Source: Mesobacillus harenae (GTDB taxonomy: Bacteria; Bacillota; Bacilli; Bacillales; Cytobacillaceae). From it: DNA of 64,000 bases. Location of the stretch: the NCBI RefSeq assembly GCF_013343715.1, contig NZ_JABUNR010000011.1, positions 94,505-158,504 of the forward strand. Reading direction: 5' to 3'. Made by a program: the position numbers and the translations under genes. Position 1 is the stretch's first letter, and every line of letters starts with the position of its first letter. A model generated the notes under the pieces. That model saw only the letters and a program-made list of their open reading frames with translations, was not told the origin of the DNA and did not search any database. Below are positions 1-9,092 of the stretch, piece after piece.

Positions 1-1
1 T

Positions 2-1189
2 GATGATTACACGAAAATGATTGCCCGGACGAAGGAACAATTTGAAGAAAGAGGTATGGAAATACATCCGAATCATGAAGTGGTTCAGGTGATTCCTGAG
101 AAAAAGGAAATAGTTGTTAAGGACCTGGAAAACAACCGGACTTTCAGCGATTCCTACGACAAGCTGATGATCGGAACTGGAACCTTTCCAGTCGTACCGC
201 CGTTTAAAGGGGGCGAGCTTGATAATATCCACGTGCTGAAAACACTTGGAGATGGGATTCAGCTAAAGGAAGCCGTTAATCAACAGGATATCCACAATAT
301 CGTGATTGTTGGGGGCGGCTACATTGGAATTGAAGTCGCCGAAGCAATGGGCACGCTTGGTAAAAACATTAGGGTTATCGAGATGGCCGACCGGATAATG
401 CAGGCCTTTGACAAGGAAATCACCGACCTGGCCGAGGAGGAGCTTATCAAGCAGGGAGTAAAGTTAAACCTTGGCGAAAAGGTCGAAGGCTTTAAAGGTG
501 ATGGCCGGGTTGAGGCAGTGCAGACGGACAAAGGTACCTATAAAGCTGACCTCGTGCTGATGTCAATCGGTGTAAAGCCAGCGACAAAGTTTCTCGAGGG
601 GAGCGGAATTCTACTTGCCGAGAATGGCGCCGTGATCATAGACCGTGAAATGCGAACGAATATTGAGGACATTTATTCCGCTGGGGATTGCGCGCTCGTG
701 TATAACAAGGTAAAAGAAGAGAACGACTATATCCCGCTAGGCACCAATGCGAACAAAACCGGAAGGCTAGCGGGAGCTAATCTTGCCGGTAATCATGATA
801 AATATGTCGGAACCCTAGGCAGTGCCGCCATTAAAGTGTTCGACCTTGAGATGGGCCGAACCGGAATATCGGAATCGGAAGCCGCAGACCTAGCTATTGA
901 CTACACGACCGTTTTTATTAAAAGTGCCGATCACCCAGGGTATTATCCAAATCAAACCCCGCTTTGGATCAAGCTGATCTGCGAAAAGCGAACCAGAAGA
1001 ATTCTTGGTGCCCAGGCAATCGGCAACAAAGGAGCCGTGCTCAGAATCGATATCTTTGCGGTCGCGATTCATAACAACATGACTGCCGACGACCTCGGCA
1101 TGGTTGATCTGTGCTACGCGCCGCCATTTGCCGGAGTCTGGGACGCCGTGCATATTGCCAGTAATGCAGTGAAGAAGGGAGAGGAATAA
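2..1189 (+). CDS. FAD-dependent pyridine nucleotide-disulfide oxidoreductase (NADH oxidase / CoA-disulfide reductase type), 5'-truncated by window edge
   Basis: The frame is open from base 2, so the gene starts before the window. An internal ATG at 17 is not the start. The visible part holds the NAD(P)H Rossmann motif (GGGYIGIE at about 300-330), the second FAD-binding motif (IYSAGDCA near 670-695) and the C-terminal dimerisation domain ending in LCYAPPFAGVWD. That arrangement is typical of the NADH oxidase, NADH peroxidase and CoA-disulfide reductase group. The N-terminal FAD motif and the redox-active Cys that would separate these enzymes lie outside the window, so the exact substrate is unknown. 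A bidirectional terminator follows. Confidence 0.85.
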   Translation, partial: DDYTKMIARTKEQFEERGMEIHPNHEVVQVIPEKKEIVVKDLENNRTFSDSYDKLMIGTGTFPVVPPFKGGELDNIHVLKTLGDGIQLKEAVNQQDIHNIVIVGGGYIGIEVAEAMGTLGKNIRVIEMADRIMQAFDKEITDLAEEELIKQGVKLNLGEKVEGFKGDGRVEAVQTDKGTYKADLVLMSIGVKPATKFLEGSGILLAENGAVIIDREMRTNIEDIYSAGDCALVYNKVKEENDYIPLGTNANKTGRLAGANLAGNHDKYVGTLGSAAIKVFDLEMGRTGISESEAADLAIDYTTVFIKSADHPGYYPNQTPLWIKLICEKRTRRILGAQAIGNKGAVLRIDIFAVAIHNNMTADDLGMVDLCYAPPFAGVWDAVHIASNAVKKGEE

Positions 1190-1225
1190 AAGCCAGCACC
1201 CAGAGAATTACCAGTACTAAAAAAG

Positions 1226-1268
1226 GCGCTGTATCGCGGGAAGTCTCCCAGCCATACAGCGTTTTTTT
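1226..1268. terminator. Bidirectional rho-independent terminator
   Basis: Stem CGCTGTAT (1227-1234) pairs with ATACAGCG (1254-1261). It has a T-run on the right and an A-run on the left, so it can serve both the oxidoreductase and the convergent DUF192 gene. Confidence 0.8.
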
Positions 1269-1269
1269 G

Positions 1270-1602
1270 TTAGAAATTAATCTGCTGGCCTTCAGTTATC
1301 TTTAGGCGGCTAATTGTTCCTTCTGGCAGCTCTATAACCGAGTAAGCACCTTTGACCGGTTTTACAAATTTCCAGGGCTGGAGGTTGTTTATCAGTTTGA
1401 CAACTCTTCCTCCTCTATCAATAAAAACCGCATCAATCGCAAAATTCATAAAGCACATATGAATCGAATTACATGGCGTGATCCATAAGCCTTCCTGATC
1501 CAACGGTCTTTTTCTGAACATTAACCCTCTCAATCGGCTCGTGAAATGATCAGCGACCTTAATTGTAAAAGGAAACGATTTATTAACAGCTTCACTCATC
1601 AT
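1270..1602 (-). CDS. DUF192 family protein
   Basis: A 110-residue protein matching the DUF192 pattern: RLRGLMFRK near the start, then an IHMCFMNFAIDAVFID core and a C-terminal VIELPEG segment. The family has a small beta-rich fold of unknown biochemical role. In Gram-positive bacteria I recall it being found near Flp/Tad pilus genes, as here, where it is divergent from the pilin gene at 1886. The start ATG at 1602 follows GGGGGT. There is no signal peptide. Function is not assigned; a link to pilus biogenesis is inferred only from position. Confidence 0.75.
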   Translation of the reverse strand: MMSEAVNKSFPFTIKVADHFTSRLRGLMFRKRPLDQEGLWITPCNSIHMCFMNFAIDAVFIDRGGRVVKLINNLQPWKFVKPVKGAYSVIELPEGTISRLKITEGQQINF

Positions 1603-1657
1603 TCCGCAATACCCCCATTTATTAACTAGTATCTCTACTATAATCCAATTCTACTTT

Positions 1658-1846
1658 GTTCTCAATATAGAAAATTGTATTTTCGTGTCGTATTTTATTG
1701 AGAACAAAATTTCCAAAATCTATTTACAAACTAGGACAAAGGATATATTATTACCTTAAGGTTGTTCAGTATATAGAACAAATAGTGATCAACTTGTTAA
1801 CTATTCAGAACAGTTAACGATCAAGCACCCGTTCTGTAAAGTGAAC
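1658..1846 (+). promoter_or_regulatory. Flp pilin promoter region with repeated GTTC-N8-GAAC dyads
   Basis: An AT-rich 280-bp gap. A candidate sigma-A promoter is TTTACA (1723-1728), 17 bp, TATTAT (1746-1751). Dyads with the same 8-bp spacing occur at 1658-1673 (GTTC/GAAA), 1764-1779 (perfect GTTC/GAAC), 1796-1811 (GTTA/GAAC) and 1831-1846 (perfect). The copy at 1764 would sit just after the transcription start. The same dyad occurs around the LPXTG gene promoter at 9187-9264. The regulator is not identified. Confidence 0.5.
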
Positions 1847-1885
1847 AAATCTCAAAAAACTAAACAATATTAGGAGGAAAAGAGA

Positions 1886-2071
1886 ATGTTAGAAAAAATG
1901 AAGAATTTAGTAGTGGAAGAAGAAGGACAGGCATTGACGGAGTATGGGTTGATTATTGGGTTGATTGCAGTGGCTTGTATTGCAGGTGTTACATTATTAG
2001 GTGGTCAATTGTCTGCACTAATAGGAAAAATCACTGATGGATTAAAAACATCATCAGGAGTAGGGTCTTAA
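1886..2071 (+). CDS. flp: Flp-family type IVb pilin
   Basis: A 61-residue pilin precursor. A short charged leader (residues 1-14, rich in K and E) ends at Gly before QALTEYGLIIG, the classical Flp prepilin cleavage site with Glu at +5 of the mature protein. A hydrophobic helix of about 25 residues follows, then a short hydrophilic tail. It is the major subunit of the Tad pilus encoded downstream. RBS TAGGAGG lies 8 bases before ATG. A terminator/attenuator immediately downstream should give much more pilin mRNA than tad machinery mRNA. The prepilin peptidase at 2139 is its likely processing enzyme. Confidence 0.92.
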   Translation: MLEKMKNLVVEEEGQALTEYGLIIGLIAVACIAGVTLLGGQLSALIGKITDGLKTSSGVGS

Positions 2072-2091
2072 TTCAAGATTCAGAATATATC

Positions 2092-2127
2092 GCCCTGCTT
2101 TTCAGGCATGAGAAGTGGGGCTTTTTC
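2092..2127 (+). terminator. Attenuator/terminator between pilin gene and tad operon
   Basis: Hairpin GCCCTGCTT with AAGTGGGGC followed by TTTTT, between flp and the prepilin peptidase gene. Partial read-through would set the pilin-to-machinery ratio. Confidence 0.75.
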
Positions 2128-2138
2128 AATAAGGAAGG

Positions 2139-2654
2139 ATGAGATTCTTGCTAACTTTTTTTCTTTCAACCATCTTAGCGATTAGTTTTATAACAGATAT
2201 TAAATTCAGGAAGATTTATAATCTGGTCACTCTCCCATCTATAATTGCTAGCCTCTTATACTATTTTTACATTTTTGGGATTGACGGATTTTTTTTTAGT
2301 GGGAAAGGTTTTCTTGTTGGCGTAGGTCTTCTCATAATACCTTACCTTCTAGGCGGCATGGGCGCCGGAGATGTCAAACTCATGGCTGCAATCGGTGCTC
2401 TGATGGGAGCGAGCTTTGTGTTTTATTCGTTTATCTATACGGCGTTAATCGGCGGGGTGATTGCTCTGGTGTTAATTATGAAGTCAAAGGGTGTTTGGAA
2501 CACAATCAAATCCTTCTTCTTTAATGTTGTGTTTTTAAGAAGCAATCTTGGTTCAATGACAATTAGTAAGGATAAGGCTTCGAGCATATCATTTCCATAT
2601 GGGGTCGCAATCGTGCTAGGCACATTCTGTACACTAATCTGGGGTGGGTTTTAA
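2139..2654 (+). CDS. tadV: A24 family prepilin peptidase (TadV/CpaA)
   Basis: A multi-pass membrane aspartyl peptidase of about 170 residues that cleaves the Flp pilin and TadE-like leaders. The two family aspartates are visible: ITDIKFRKIYN near residue 20 and GMGAGDVKL near residue 78. It lacks the cytoplasmic methylase domain of PilD, as is usual for TadV/CpaA. The start is uncertain. ATG 2139 lies only 3 bases after AAGGA, whereas TTG 2148 is about 9 bases after AAGGAAGG and may be the real start. The stop overlaps the tadE start (TAATG). Confidence 0.88.
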   Translation: MRFLLTFFLSTILAISFITDIKFRKIYNLVTLPSIIASLLYYFYIFGIDGFFFSGKGFLVGVGLLIIPYLLGGMGAGDVKLMAAIGALMGASFVFYSFIYTALIGGVIALVLIMKSKGVWNTIKSFFFNVVFLRSNLGSMTISKDKASSISFPYGVAIVLGTFCTLIWGGF

Positions 2655-3034
2655 TGAAATCAGAAGAAGGACAGTCGCTTGTTGAGTTTGCACTAGTTAT
2701 TCCGCTTCTTTTACTGCTTCTGTTCGGAATAATCGATTTTGCAAGGGTATTTCATGTGTACTTAACAATGGATCAGGCTGGCAGAGAGGCTGCGAGAGCG
2801 GCAAGTATACATAGAACTACGGATGCAGGGTATGACGCAGCCATTCATTTTGGGAGTTCAATTAGTTTAAATACGGGTCATGTAGATGTTATTTTTGATG
2901 ATCCGGCTAACCCATCGGGGAAAAATGTAGAAGTGTTAATTACCTATCCAGTCAGTCTTATCACTCCTATAATAGGTAATTTTTTTGCTGACGATTTCGA
3001 ACTTGTAGACAGCACCGAAATGAGGGTGGAATAG
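2654..3034 (+). CDS. tadE: TadE-like pseudopilin
   Basis: A 126-residue protein with a short leader (KSEEG), then QSLVEFALVIPLLLLLLFGIIDFAR, the TadE signature combining a prepilin-like cleavage site and an N-terminal helix. The C-terminal half is an extracytoplasmic domain with a beta-rich look. It is predicted to be processed by the upstream peptidase and to act in Tad pilus assembly. Translationally coupled to tadV by overlapping stop/start, with tadG starting directly after its stop. Confidence 0.87.
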   Translation: MKSEEGQSLVEFALVIPLLLLLLFGIIDFARVFHVYLTMDQAGREAARAASIHRTTDAGYDAAIHFGSSISLNTGHVDVIFDDPANPSGKNVEVLITYPVSLITPIIGNFFADDFELVDSTEMRVE

Positions 3035-4030
3035 GTGAAAAGAATACTGATTAAGGCACTAACTAACTTTAGAGAAGAAAGTGGTGGAGCACTAGTTCTT
3101 GTGGCTATTTCAATGGTTGCATTGCTTGGCTTCACTGCTATTGTAATAGATGCTGGAAGATTATTTATCACAAAAAGCCAATTGCAAAATGCTTTAGATG
3201 CAGGAGTCCTAGGCGGTGCACAAGGACTTTTGGTGAGCACGGCACACGCTGAGTCAATCGCTATAGAAATAGCGGATAAAAATGGATATGTTCTGGAAAA
3301 TAGTGAAGTTAAAGCGGAGACAAAACAATATATAGAAGCAAAAAAAACAGTTACAGTTCCTATGACCTTTGCCAAAATCATAAATATTCCAACTGCCTCA
3401 GTTACGGCTAAAGCCAAGGCAATTGTCGCTCCGTTAAAGAAAGCAAGAGGAATTGCTCCGATTGCAATTTCTAAGGACTTAATACCCGAGGGGCCAGATG
3501 GAACCAATTTATTGTGTACAAAGGAGATTTTGACAGATGAAGAAAAACAGAATCAACCGAACTCAGGGCAACATAGCCCAGGGAATTGTGGGTTTCTAAG
3601 CCTTACCGGGGCAGAAGGTGAACAAATAAATTTAAAAGAAGCGTTATTAAACGGAGGAACATACTCAACGGATGATGAACCGTTAACCACCAAGCCAGGA
3701 GGCATCACGCAGGCTAAAGGGCCTATAGATGAATTAATTAAGATGGATGAATCAGCTGGAAGAACTCACTGTGAGGATTACACAACGGCTGATAATTCAT
3801 GTAAGAGAGTGATATATGTTGTAGTAATTGACTCCTGGGATGGCATTAATGGCACAAAGCAGGTTGATGTAGTTGGCTTCGCTGCATACTGGATAGAAGG
3901 TTATGATTTCACGGGACAAGACAAATATCTTAAAGGCAGAATCATTGATACTATTTCACCTGGCGAGATAGAAGAGATGATTGGTGAATGGGACGATAAC
4001 CTTCTTTATGGTGTTACTCTCTCTGAATAA
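3035..4030 (+). CDS. tadG: TadG-like Flp pilus assembly protein
   Basis: A 331-residue protein with GTG start directly after the tadE stop and GAGGGTGGA upstream. The N-terminus has one transmembrane helix in the TadG-type sequence SGGALVLVAISMVALLGFTAIVIDAGRL, followed by QLQNALDAG, characteristic of TadG and Flp-associated pseudopilins. The rest is an extracellular domain with four scattered Cys (CTKE, NCGF, HCED, SCKR), which may form disulfides. It lacks a full von Willebrand factor A domain, unlike long TadG proteins of proteobacteria. Its exact role in assembly is not known. Confidence 0.8.
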   Translation: MKRILIKALTNFREESGGALVLVAISMVALLGFTAIVIDAGRLFITKSQLQNALDAGVLGGAQGLLVSTAHAESIAIEIADKNGYVLENSEVKAETKQYIEAKKTVTVPMTFAKIINIPTASVTAKAKAIVAPLKKARGIAPIAISKDLIPEGPDGTNLLCTKEILTDEEKQNQPNSGQHSPGNCGFLSLTGAEGEQINLKEALLNGGTYSTDDEPLTTKPGGITQAKGPIDELIKMDESAGRTHCEDYTTADNSCKRVIYVVVIDSWDGINGTKQVDVVGFAAYWIEGYDFTGQDKYLKGRIIDTISPGEIEEMIGEWDDNLLYGVTLSE

Positions 4031-4046
4031 AACAAAGGAGGTCAAC

Positions 4047-4646
4047 ATGAATACGAAAAAAATCTGGGTTTGGTCACTGGCACTGGGGATGATGGTAGCG
4101 GCCCTTACATATATTACTTTTTTTTCAAAACAGCCAGCGACTGTTGCTTCAAACGTACAGGTACAGGAGTTGGATAAGACGGATGAGCCGGTAGAAGAGG
4201 AAGAAGTGGAACCAGACTATACAAGAGAGATTCTCAATCCAATGGTTGAAATTAGCAAGGGAAAGAGAGCGATCTCAATTAACGTCGATGTTTCGCCTGG
4301 GGTTTCAGGCTACGTAGAACCTGAATCCAAAGTGGATGTTGTTGCTTATGAGTCAGTTAACGATGAAGAAAAAGATAAGGACTTTAAATCTGCAGTGCTT
4401 GTTCTTGAAAATGTAAAAGTCCTTGCATCAGGTATATCAGCAAATACAAAGGAGCAGGCACTGCTTTATCAGACGGTGACACTGGAAGTTACGCCTGAAG
4501 AGGGCTTGATGCTTAGTTTGGCATCAAAAGACAAAGATGGATTTTACTTGATGCTTAGAAATGATGAGGACACTGAAACTGGCAAACAAGGACTCAAGGA
4601 AACTCGTGAAATATTTAAAGAACGAAAGGAGAAGGAAGCAGAATGA
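4047..4646 (+). CDS. cpaB: CpaB/RcpC-type SAF domain pilus assembly protein
   Basis: A 199-residue protein with an N-terminal signal anchor (IWVWSLALGMMVAALTYITFF), an acidic linker (EEEEVEPDY) and a SAF/CpaB-like core (KGKRAISINVDVSPGVSGYVEPESKVDVVAYE). The SAF domain of CpaB/RcpC is thought to contact the cell wall or pilus pore. ATG 4047 is chosen because AAAGGAGGT sits 4 bases upstream. An upstream in-frame start at 3981 would overlap tadG. The end overlaps the tadZ start by four bases (ATGA). Confidence 0.85.
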   Translation: MNTKKIWVWSLALGMMVAALTYITFFSKQPATVASNVQVQELDKTDEPVEEEEVEPDYTREILNPMVEISKGKRAISINVDVSPGVSGYVEPESKVDVVAYESVNDEEKDKDFKSAVLVLENVKVLASGISANTKEQALLYQTVTLEVTPEEGLMLSLASKDKDGFYLMLRNDEDTETGKQGLKETREIFKERKEKEAE

Positions 4647-5830
4647 ATATAACATGGTTATATTTTTCCGATACAAACTCCCCTCCTGGTGATATTGAGA
4701 CTTTTTTGGAAAGAAAACAGCAGTCTCTTATTAGCACAAATCAAGTGGAAAAGCTCAATGGCCTCCTAAGGGAGCTTGAGCAAACGGTCTTGTTTCTTAA
4801 AGCGAATTCAGTCTTCAATGTATATGAGCTATGCCAGGAGATTTCTATCTTACATCCGCAAACTTATATTATCCTGATTGTTCCGGATAATATGGAAAAT
4901 ATTAAAAAGGCCATGCATATGGGAGCCTCAGATATTCTTAGGGCATCTTTTATATTGGAGGAAATGCAAGAGGCGATCCTCCAAGCAAAAAAGTACATGC
5001 ACCAACGTGCTGCCAAAAGCAGCATGCCATTCCAGAGTCTCCTCAAAGAAAAGAGCAGGGTCATCTCGATCTGCAACCCTAAAGGCGGAATTGGGCGGAC
5101 ATCAGTCGCAGTTAATTTAGCTGCGGCCTTTGCAAGGAACGGCAAAAAGGTTGCTATCATTGATGCAAATCTCCAGTTTGGGGATGTTGCGATGTACTAC
5201 AATCTAAAACCGAAACGCACAATTTATGAGTGGGTGAAAGAGGCTTATGGTCGCTCCAATTATACAATTGACCAGTATATGGCGATCCATGAAAGCAAAG
5301 TAGCAATCCTTGCGGCTCCTGCACGTCCTGAGTTTTTTGAGGGTATCACGGAAAATCATCTTAATGCAGCGATTGAGGAGGCAAAAAAACTATTCGACGT
5401 GATCCTGATTGATACACCAAGCTATCTTTCCGAAATTCACGTTTGCTGTCTTGAACAATCAGATGAAATTTTGTTGCTTACTACAAATGAGATCTCCGTT
5501 GGGAGGATTACAAAGCTTTATTTGGAAACCTTAGAAACGCTTAATTTAAAGGACAGCGTGAAGCTGATAATTAATAAACAAGCGAAAAACAAAGGGCTGG
5601 AGATAAAGAAGTTAGAGGAAATTCTTGATACCAAGGTTTATGCTGCACTGCCAGATCAAGAAAGTGTGGCGGCTGCTTCTATTGCGATGGGCTCACCGTT
5701 TATTCTATCAAATCCTCGCAGTCACCTGGGGAAAGCAATCTGGCAGCTGACCGAGAAGCTTCATATCAAAGAGGAACAAGCTGCTGCGCCAAGAAAAAAG
5801 GAAAAACGCTGGTTTTTAGTCAGCAAATGA
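4643..5830 (+). CDS. tadZ: TadZ/CpaE-type ParA/MinD-like ATPase
   Basis: A 395-residue protein with an N-terminal receiver-like region (residues 1-130, no clear phospho-Asp set) and a ParA/MinD-like ATPase domain. The deviant Walker A at about residues 145-153 reads NPKGGIGRTS. It keeps the signature Lys but has Arg where ParA proteins have the second Lys (GKT/S). Altered Walker motifs are known in TadZ proteins. IDANLQFGD and LIDTPSYLSE follow as switch/Walker B regions. It probably marks the assembly site of the pilus at the pole or membrane. Coupled to cpaB and tadA. Confidence 0.88.
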   Translation: MNITWLYFSDTNSPPGDIETFLERKQQSLISTNQVEKLNGLLRELEQTVLFLKANSVFNVYELCQEISILHPQTYIILIVPDNMENIKKAMHMGASDILRASFILEEMQEAILQAKKYMHQRAAKSSMPFQSLLKEKSRVISICNPKGGIGRTSVAVNLAAAFARNGKKVAIIDANLQFGDVAMYYNLKPKRTIYEWVKEAYGRSNYTIDQYMAIHESKVAILAAPARPEFFEGITENHLNAAIEEAKKLFDVILIDTPSYLSEIHVCCLEQSDEILLLTTNEISVGRITKLYLETLETLNLKDSVKLIINKQAKNKGLEIKKLEEILDTKVYAALPDQESVAAASIAMGSPFILSNPRSHLGKAIWQLTEKLHIKEEQAAAPRKKEKRWFLVSK

Positions 5831-5843
5831 AGGGGGACTGAAC

Positions 5844-7181
5844 TTGTCGCTATTTAATCGTAATAGGGAACCCAACCGTACACAGGAAACAGAGAGTAAC
5901 AACCATGCTATTGCTGTTAAATCAAAAGAATCCACCGAAATAGAGTCCAATCTTCATAGTTACCTTCTTGAGGAATTGAAAAAATATCCTGGACAGACAT
6001 TAGAGGAAGAAAATAAGAAGATTGAGGAACTCGGCCAATCCTTTTTAGAAGAAGAAGGAAGCCGGTTGACGTTTGAAGAAAAGAAAGAAGTTCTGCGGTA
6101 TATAAAAGATGAACTATTAGCTTTTGGGCCGATTACTCCTTTGTTAGAGGATAACGCGATCAGTGAAGTAATGGTGAACGGATTCCAAGAGATTTATTAT
6201 GAAAAAAACGGCAAGATCCTAAGAAGCAGTATTACGTTCCATGACGATCAGCATGTGCTGCGAGTGATTGAAAAAATTGTCGCGCCAATTGGCCGGCGAG
6301 TGGATGAAAGTTCTCCGATGGTGGATGCGCGCTTGCCTGATGGCTCCCGTGTTAATGCGATTATTCCTCCCCTAGCATTAAAGGGCCCAAGTTTAACGAT
6401 CCGGAAGTTTTCAGATAAACCCTTTACAATCCACGACCTGGTTCGTTTCGGTACAGTTAGTTCTGACATGGCTGAATTCCTTGATGTTTGTGTAAAGTCT
6501 AAACTTAATATTTTTATCAGTGGAGGTACAGGCTCAGGTAAAACTTCTACGCTTAATGTCCTATCCTCTTTTATTCCTAATAGTGAACGTATTATTACCA
6601 TTGAAGATGCTGCAGAGCTGAAGCTAAATCAGGATCACATTGTTTCATTGGAATCCCGCCCGCCAAATATTGAGGGGAAGGGACAAATTTCAATCCGGGA
6701 TTTGACACGAAATGCTTTGCGGATGCGGCCAGATCGAATTGTCGTCGGAGAGGTTCGGGGGGCAGAAGCCCTTGATATGCTACAAGCGATGAATACAGGC
6801 CATGATGGCAGTCTTAGCACCGGCCATGCCAACTCACCAAGAGATATGCTATCCCGTCTAGAAACGATGGTGCTGATGTCGGGATTCGATTTGCCGGTTC
6901 GGGCTATTAGGGAACAAATCGCAAGTGCTATTGATGTGATTGTCCAACAGGCACGGATGAGGGATGGTACTCGAAAAATTACTCATGTAACCGAAGTTCT
7001 TGGGATGGAAGGAGATACGATTGTGCTTCAAGATATCTTTGTTTTTCAGGAGTCGGTTATTTCGGAAGAAGGAAAAATTGAAGGCCGTTATATCTCAACA
7101 GGGATTCGTCCTCGTTTTGCAGATAAGCTTGAGCTAAATGGCTATAAGATACCTGCTTCCTGGTTTGCGGGGGAGTGGTAA
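5844..7181 (+). CDS. tadA: TadA/CpaF secretion ATPase
   Basis: A 445-residue hexameric ATPase that powers Flp pilus extension. Walker A SGGTGSGKTST lies near residue 225. The Asp box (TIEDAAEL), Walker B region (MRPDRIVVGEVRG) and His box (TGHDGSLSTGHANS) are all present. The N-terminal domain includes the MVNG and RLPDGSRVNAIIPP motifs typical of CpaF. Start is TTG 5844, preceded by AGGGGGACT. It lies 13 bases after tadZ and just before tadB. All catalytic motifs look intact. Confidence 0.95.
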   Translation: MSLFNRNREPNRTQETESNNHAIAVKSKESTEIESNLHSYLLEELKKYPGQTLEEENKKIEELGQSFLEEEGSRLTFEEKKEVLRYIKDELLAFGPITPLLEDNAISEVMVNGFQEIYYEKNGKILRSSITFHDDQHVLRVIEKIVAPIGRRVDESSPMVDARLPDGSRVNAIIPPLALKGPSLTIRKFSDKPFTIHDLVRFGTVSSDMAEFLDVCVKSKLNIFISGGTGSGKTSTLNVLSSFIPNSERIITIEDAAELKLNQDHIVSLESRPPNIEGKGQISIRDLTRNALRMRPDRIVVGEVRGAEALDMLQAMNTGHDGSLSTGHANSPRDMLSRLETMVLMSGFDLPVRAIREQIASAIDVIVQQARMRDGTRKITHVTEVLGMEGDTIVLQDIFVFQESVISEEGKIEGRYISTGIRPRFADKLELNGYKIPASWFAGEW

Positions 7182-7182
7182 T

Positions 7183-8145
7183 ATGGACGGCATATTGGAA
7201 ATAGCCCTTGTTTTTATCGGATCTACTCTCCTCATTTACATGTTTATTGCAGAGTATCTGAAAAAGAAGAAACATGAAGACCGAGTAGAAAAATTCCTAC
7301 CCAAAGTGATTATGGAAGAAATCGATACTGAAAAAGTAAAGAAGGATAGTGTTTTCAAGAGCTTCTTTCAAAAGATGTCTGAAGCTCTTAGGGAAGTTCA
7401 ATTCAGCAAACGAACTGAAAGGCTGTTGTTGGAAGCCGGAAGTTCATTAAAGCCAGAGGAGTTTTTTGTCTTTAGGGCTTTTCTAGCAATAGGTGCCGGT
7501 ATGCTATTCTCCCTCATGGGGTTTTCATGGTACATAGGGATTTTATGCGCAGTTATTGGGTTTGCTATTCCACAATTTTATATGAAACGGAAAAGGAAAA
7601 AACGACTGGAGCTTCTGTCCCATCAGCTTATTGATTTACTTGGGATGATGGCCAATTCAATGAGAGCTGGATTTAGCTTTTTGCAAGCCATGCAGCTTGT
7701 TGGAAATGAAGTTCCTGATCCGTTAGGTCCTGCGTTTGAGCGGGTCGTCCGTCAGACAGGACTTGGGATTCCGCTTGACGAGGTATTACAAGAGATGGTC
7801 GATCGTCTCCCGAATAAAGAGCTTGAGGTTGTTGTCCGTGCGATCCTTGCCCAGCGTAAAAGTGGGGGAAATTTGGCTGTCCTCCTTGAAACAATGGAAG
7901 AAACAGTTAGGGGCCGAATCAGGATTCTTGAAGAGTTAAACACTTTGACCGCTCAAGGGAAGATGTCCTCATATATTATTACTTTCCTGCCGGTCGGCCT
8001 TGCCCTTTATTTATCATTCTTTGGCGGTGACTACTTCCAACCTATGCTGGAACACCCTTTGGGATGGGCCTTGATTTTCGTGAGTGCTATTTCTGTTATC
8101 CTTGGATGGTTTTTTATCCAAAAAATCATCAAAATTGAGGTGTAA
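7183..8145 (+). CDS. tadB: TadB inner-membrane platform protein (T2SS F family)
   Basis: A 320-residue type II secretion F-domain protein. There is one N-terminal membrane segment, a cytoplasmic stretch, two further helices, and the F domain with LLGMMANSMRAGFSFLQAM and GLGIPLDEVL, then C-terminal helices. ATG 7183 follows GGGGGAGTGG. An upstream in-frame codon at 7138 would overlap tadA and has no RBS. TadB and TadC form the membrane base on which TadA acts. Confidence 0.9.
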   Translation: MDGILEIALVFIGSTLLIYMFIAEYLKKKKHEDRVEKFLPKVIMEEIDTEKVKKDSVFKSFFQKMSEALREVQFSKRTERLLLEAGSSLKPEEFFVFRAFLAIGAGMLFSLMGFSWYIGILCAVIGFAIPQFYMKRKRKKRLELLSHQLIDLLGMMANSMRAGFSFLQAMQLVGNEVPDPLGPAFERVVRQTGLGIPLDEVLQEMVDRLPNKELEVVVRAILAQRKSGGNLAVLLETMEETVRGRIRILEELNTLTAQGKMSSYIITFLPVGLALYLSFFGGDYFQPMLEHPLGWALIFVSAISVILGWFFIQKIIKIEV

Positions 8146-8148
8146 ACC

Positions 8149-9081
8149 ATGCTAAATATCATTCTTTTATTCTTAACGGCAGGATTTTTCAGCTTGGTTT
8201 TTGCGGGGATCTTATTCAGTATATTTAATCGACAGATTGCGTTCAATACCCGTGTTAACCAGACTTTTGGGCAGCCAGGTAAACATGCCAGTTCTGAAGC
8301 ACCTAAAGAGGTGAGAAAAAGTATATCCTCAACTATTATTCAGAGGTACTGGCAGAGGGGAACACAATATCTTAATAAGAAGCTCTCTAAATCAGAGAAA
8401 AAGAGACTGGAAGTTTTGCTCCGGGATGCAGGCTACCCATTTAAGTCAGCAATAGATTTTCGGCTATCCCAGCTGGTTCTTGGAGCAGGCGGCAGTTTAT
8501 TGATGTTATTTTTAATTGTTCCAGTTATAGAAAATAAATCAATGGGTTGGCTGCTTACTGCGACGGTTGGCTTGTTATTTTTTAGATATCCCGTGTTTAA
8601 TCTAGGAAAAAGAAAGACAGCAAGAATTAAGGAAATAAACAAAGGAATGGCTGATTTCTTTGATACGGTCAACCTCTTGCTAGAAGCTGGAATGGGGCTG
8701 GACCTAGCACTATCCGATGTATCGAGAAAAATGACTGGGCCACTATCTGATGAGTTCCTCCAAACCTTAGAAGATATGAAGCTTGGCATGACACGAAGGG
8801 AAGCCTTTTACGAGCTTAAAAAGCGAGTTCCATCAGATTCCTTCCAAAGTGTAATCAGTTCTTTGATTCAGGCGGATCAGCTTGGAATTGGGATGGCAAA
8901 GGTATTAGGGAACCTGACCAAGAGAATTAGGGAACAAAGGCGTGAGGCTGCCAGAGAACAGGCAATGAAGGCACCAGTCAAAATGTTATTCCCAATGGTA
9001 TTCTTTATCTTTCCGTCACTGTTTATCGTGATTTTGGGGCCACTAGTTATTCATCTAGTTACGAAAGGCCTAGGGGGATAA
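8149..9081 (+). CDS. tadC: TadC inner-membrane platform protein (T2SS F family)
   Basis: A 310-residue paralogue of TadB with the same F-domain layout: helices at the N-terminus and around residues 100-150, then FDTVNLLLEAGMGLDLAL and IQADQLGIGMAKVL, and C-terminal helices ending in ILGPLVIHLV. Start ATG follows GAGGTG. This is the last gene of the tad transcription unit; a strong hairpin terminator begins 12 bases after its stop. Confidence 0.9.
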   Translation: MLNIILLFLTAGFFSLVFAGILFSIFNRQIAFNTRVNQTFGQPGKHASSEAPKEVRKSISSTIIQRYWQRGTQYLNKKLSKSEKKRLEVLLRDAGYPFKSAIDFRLSQLVLGAGGSLLMLFLIVPVIENKSMGWLLTATVGLLFFRYPVFNLGKRKTARIKEINKGMADFFDTVNLLLEAGMGLDLALSDVSRKMTGPLSDEFLQTLEDMKLGMTRREAFYELKKRVPSDSFQSVISSLIQADQLGIGMAKVLGNLTKRIREQRREAAREQAMKAPVKMLFPMVFFIFPSLFIVILGPLVIHLVTKGLGG

Positions 9082-9092
9082 AATTTAATAAC

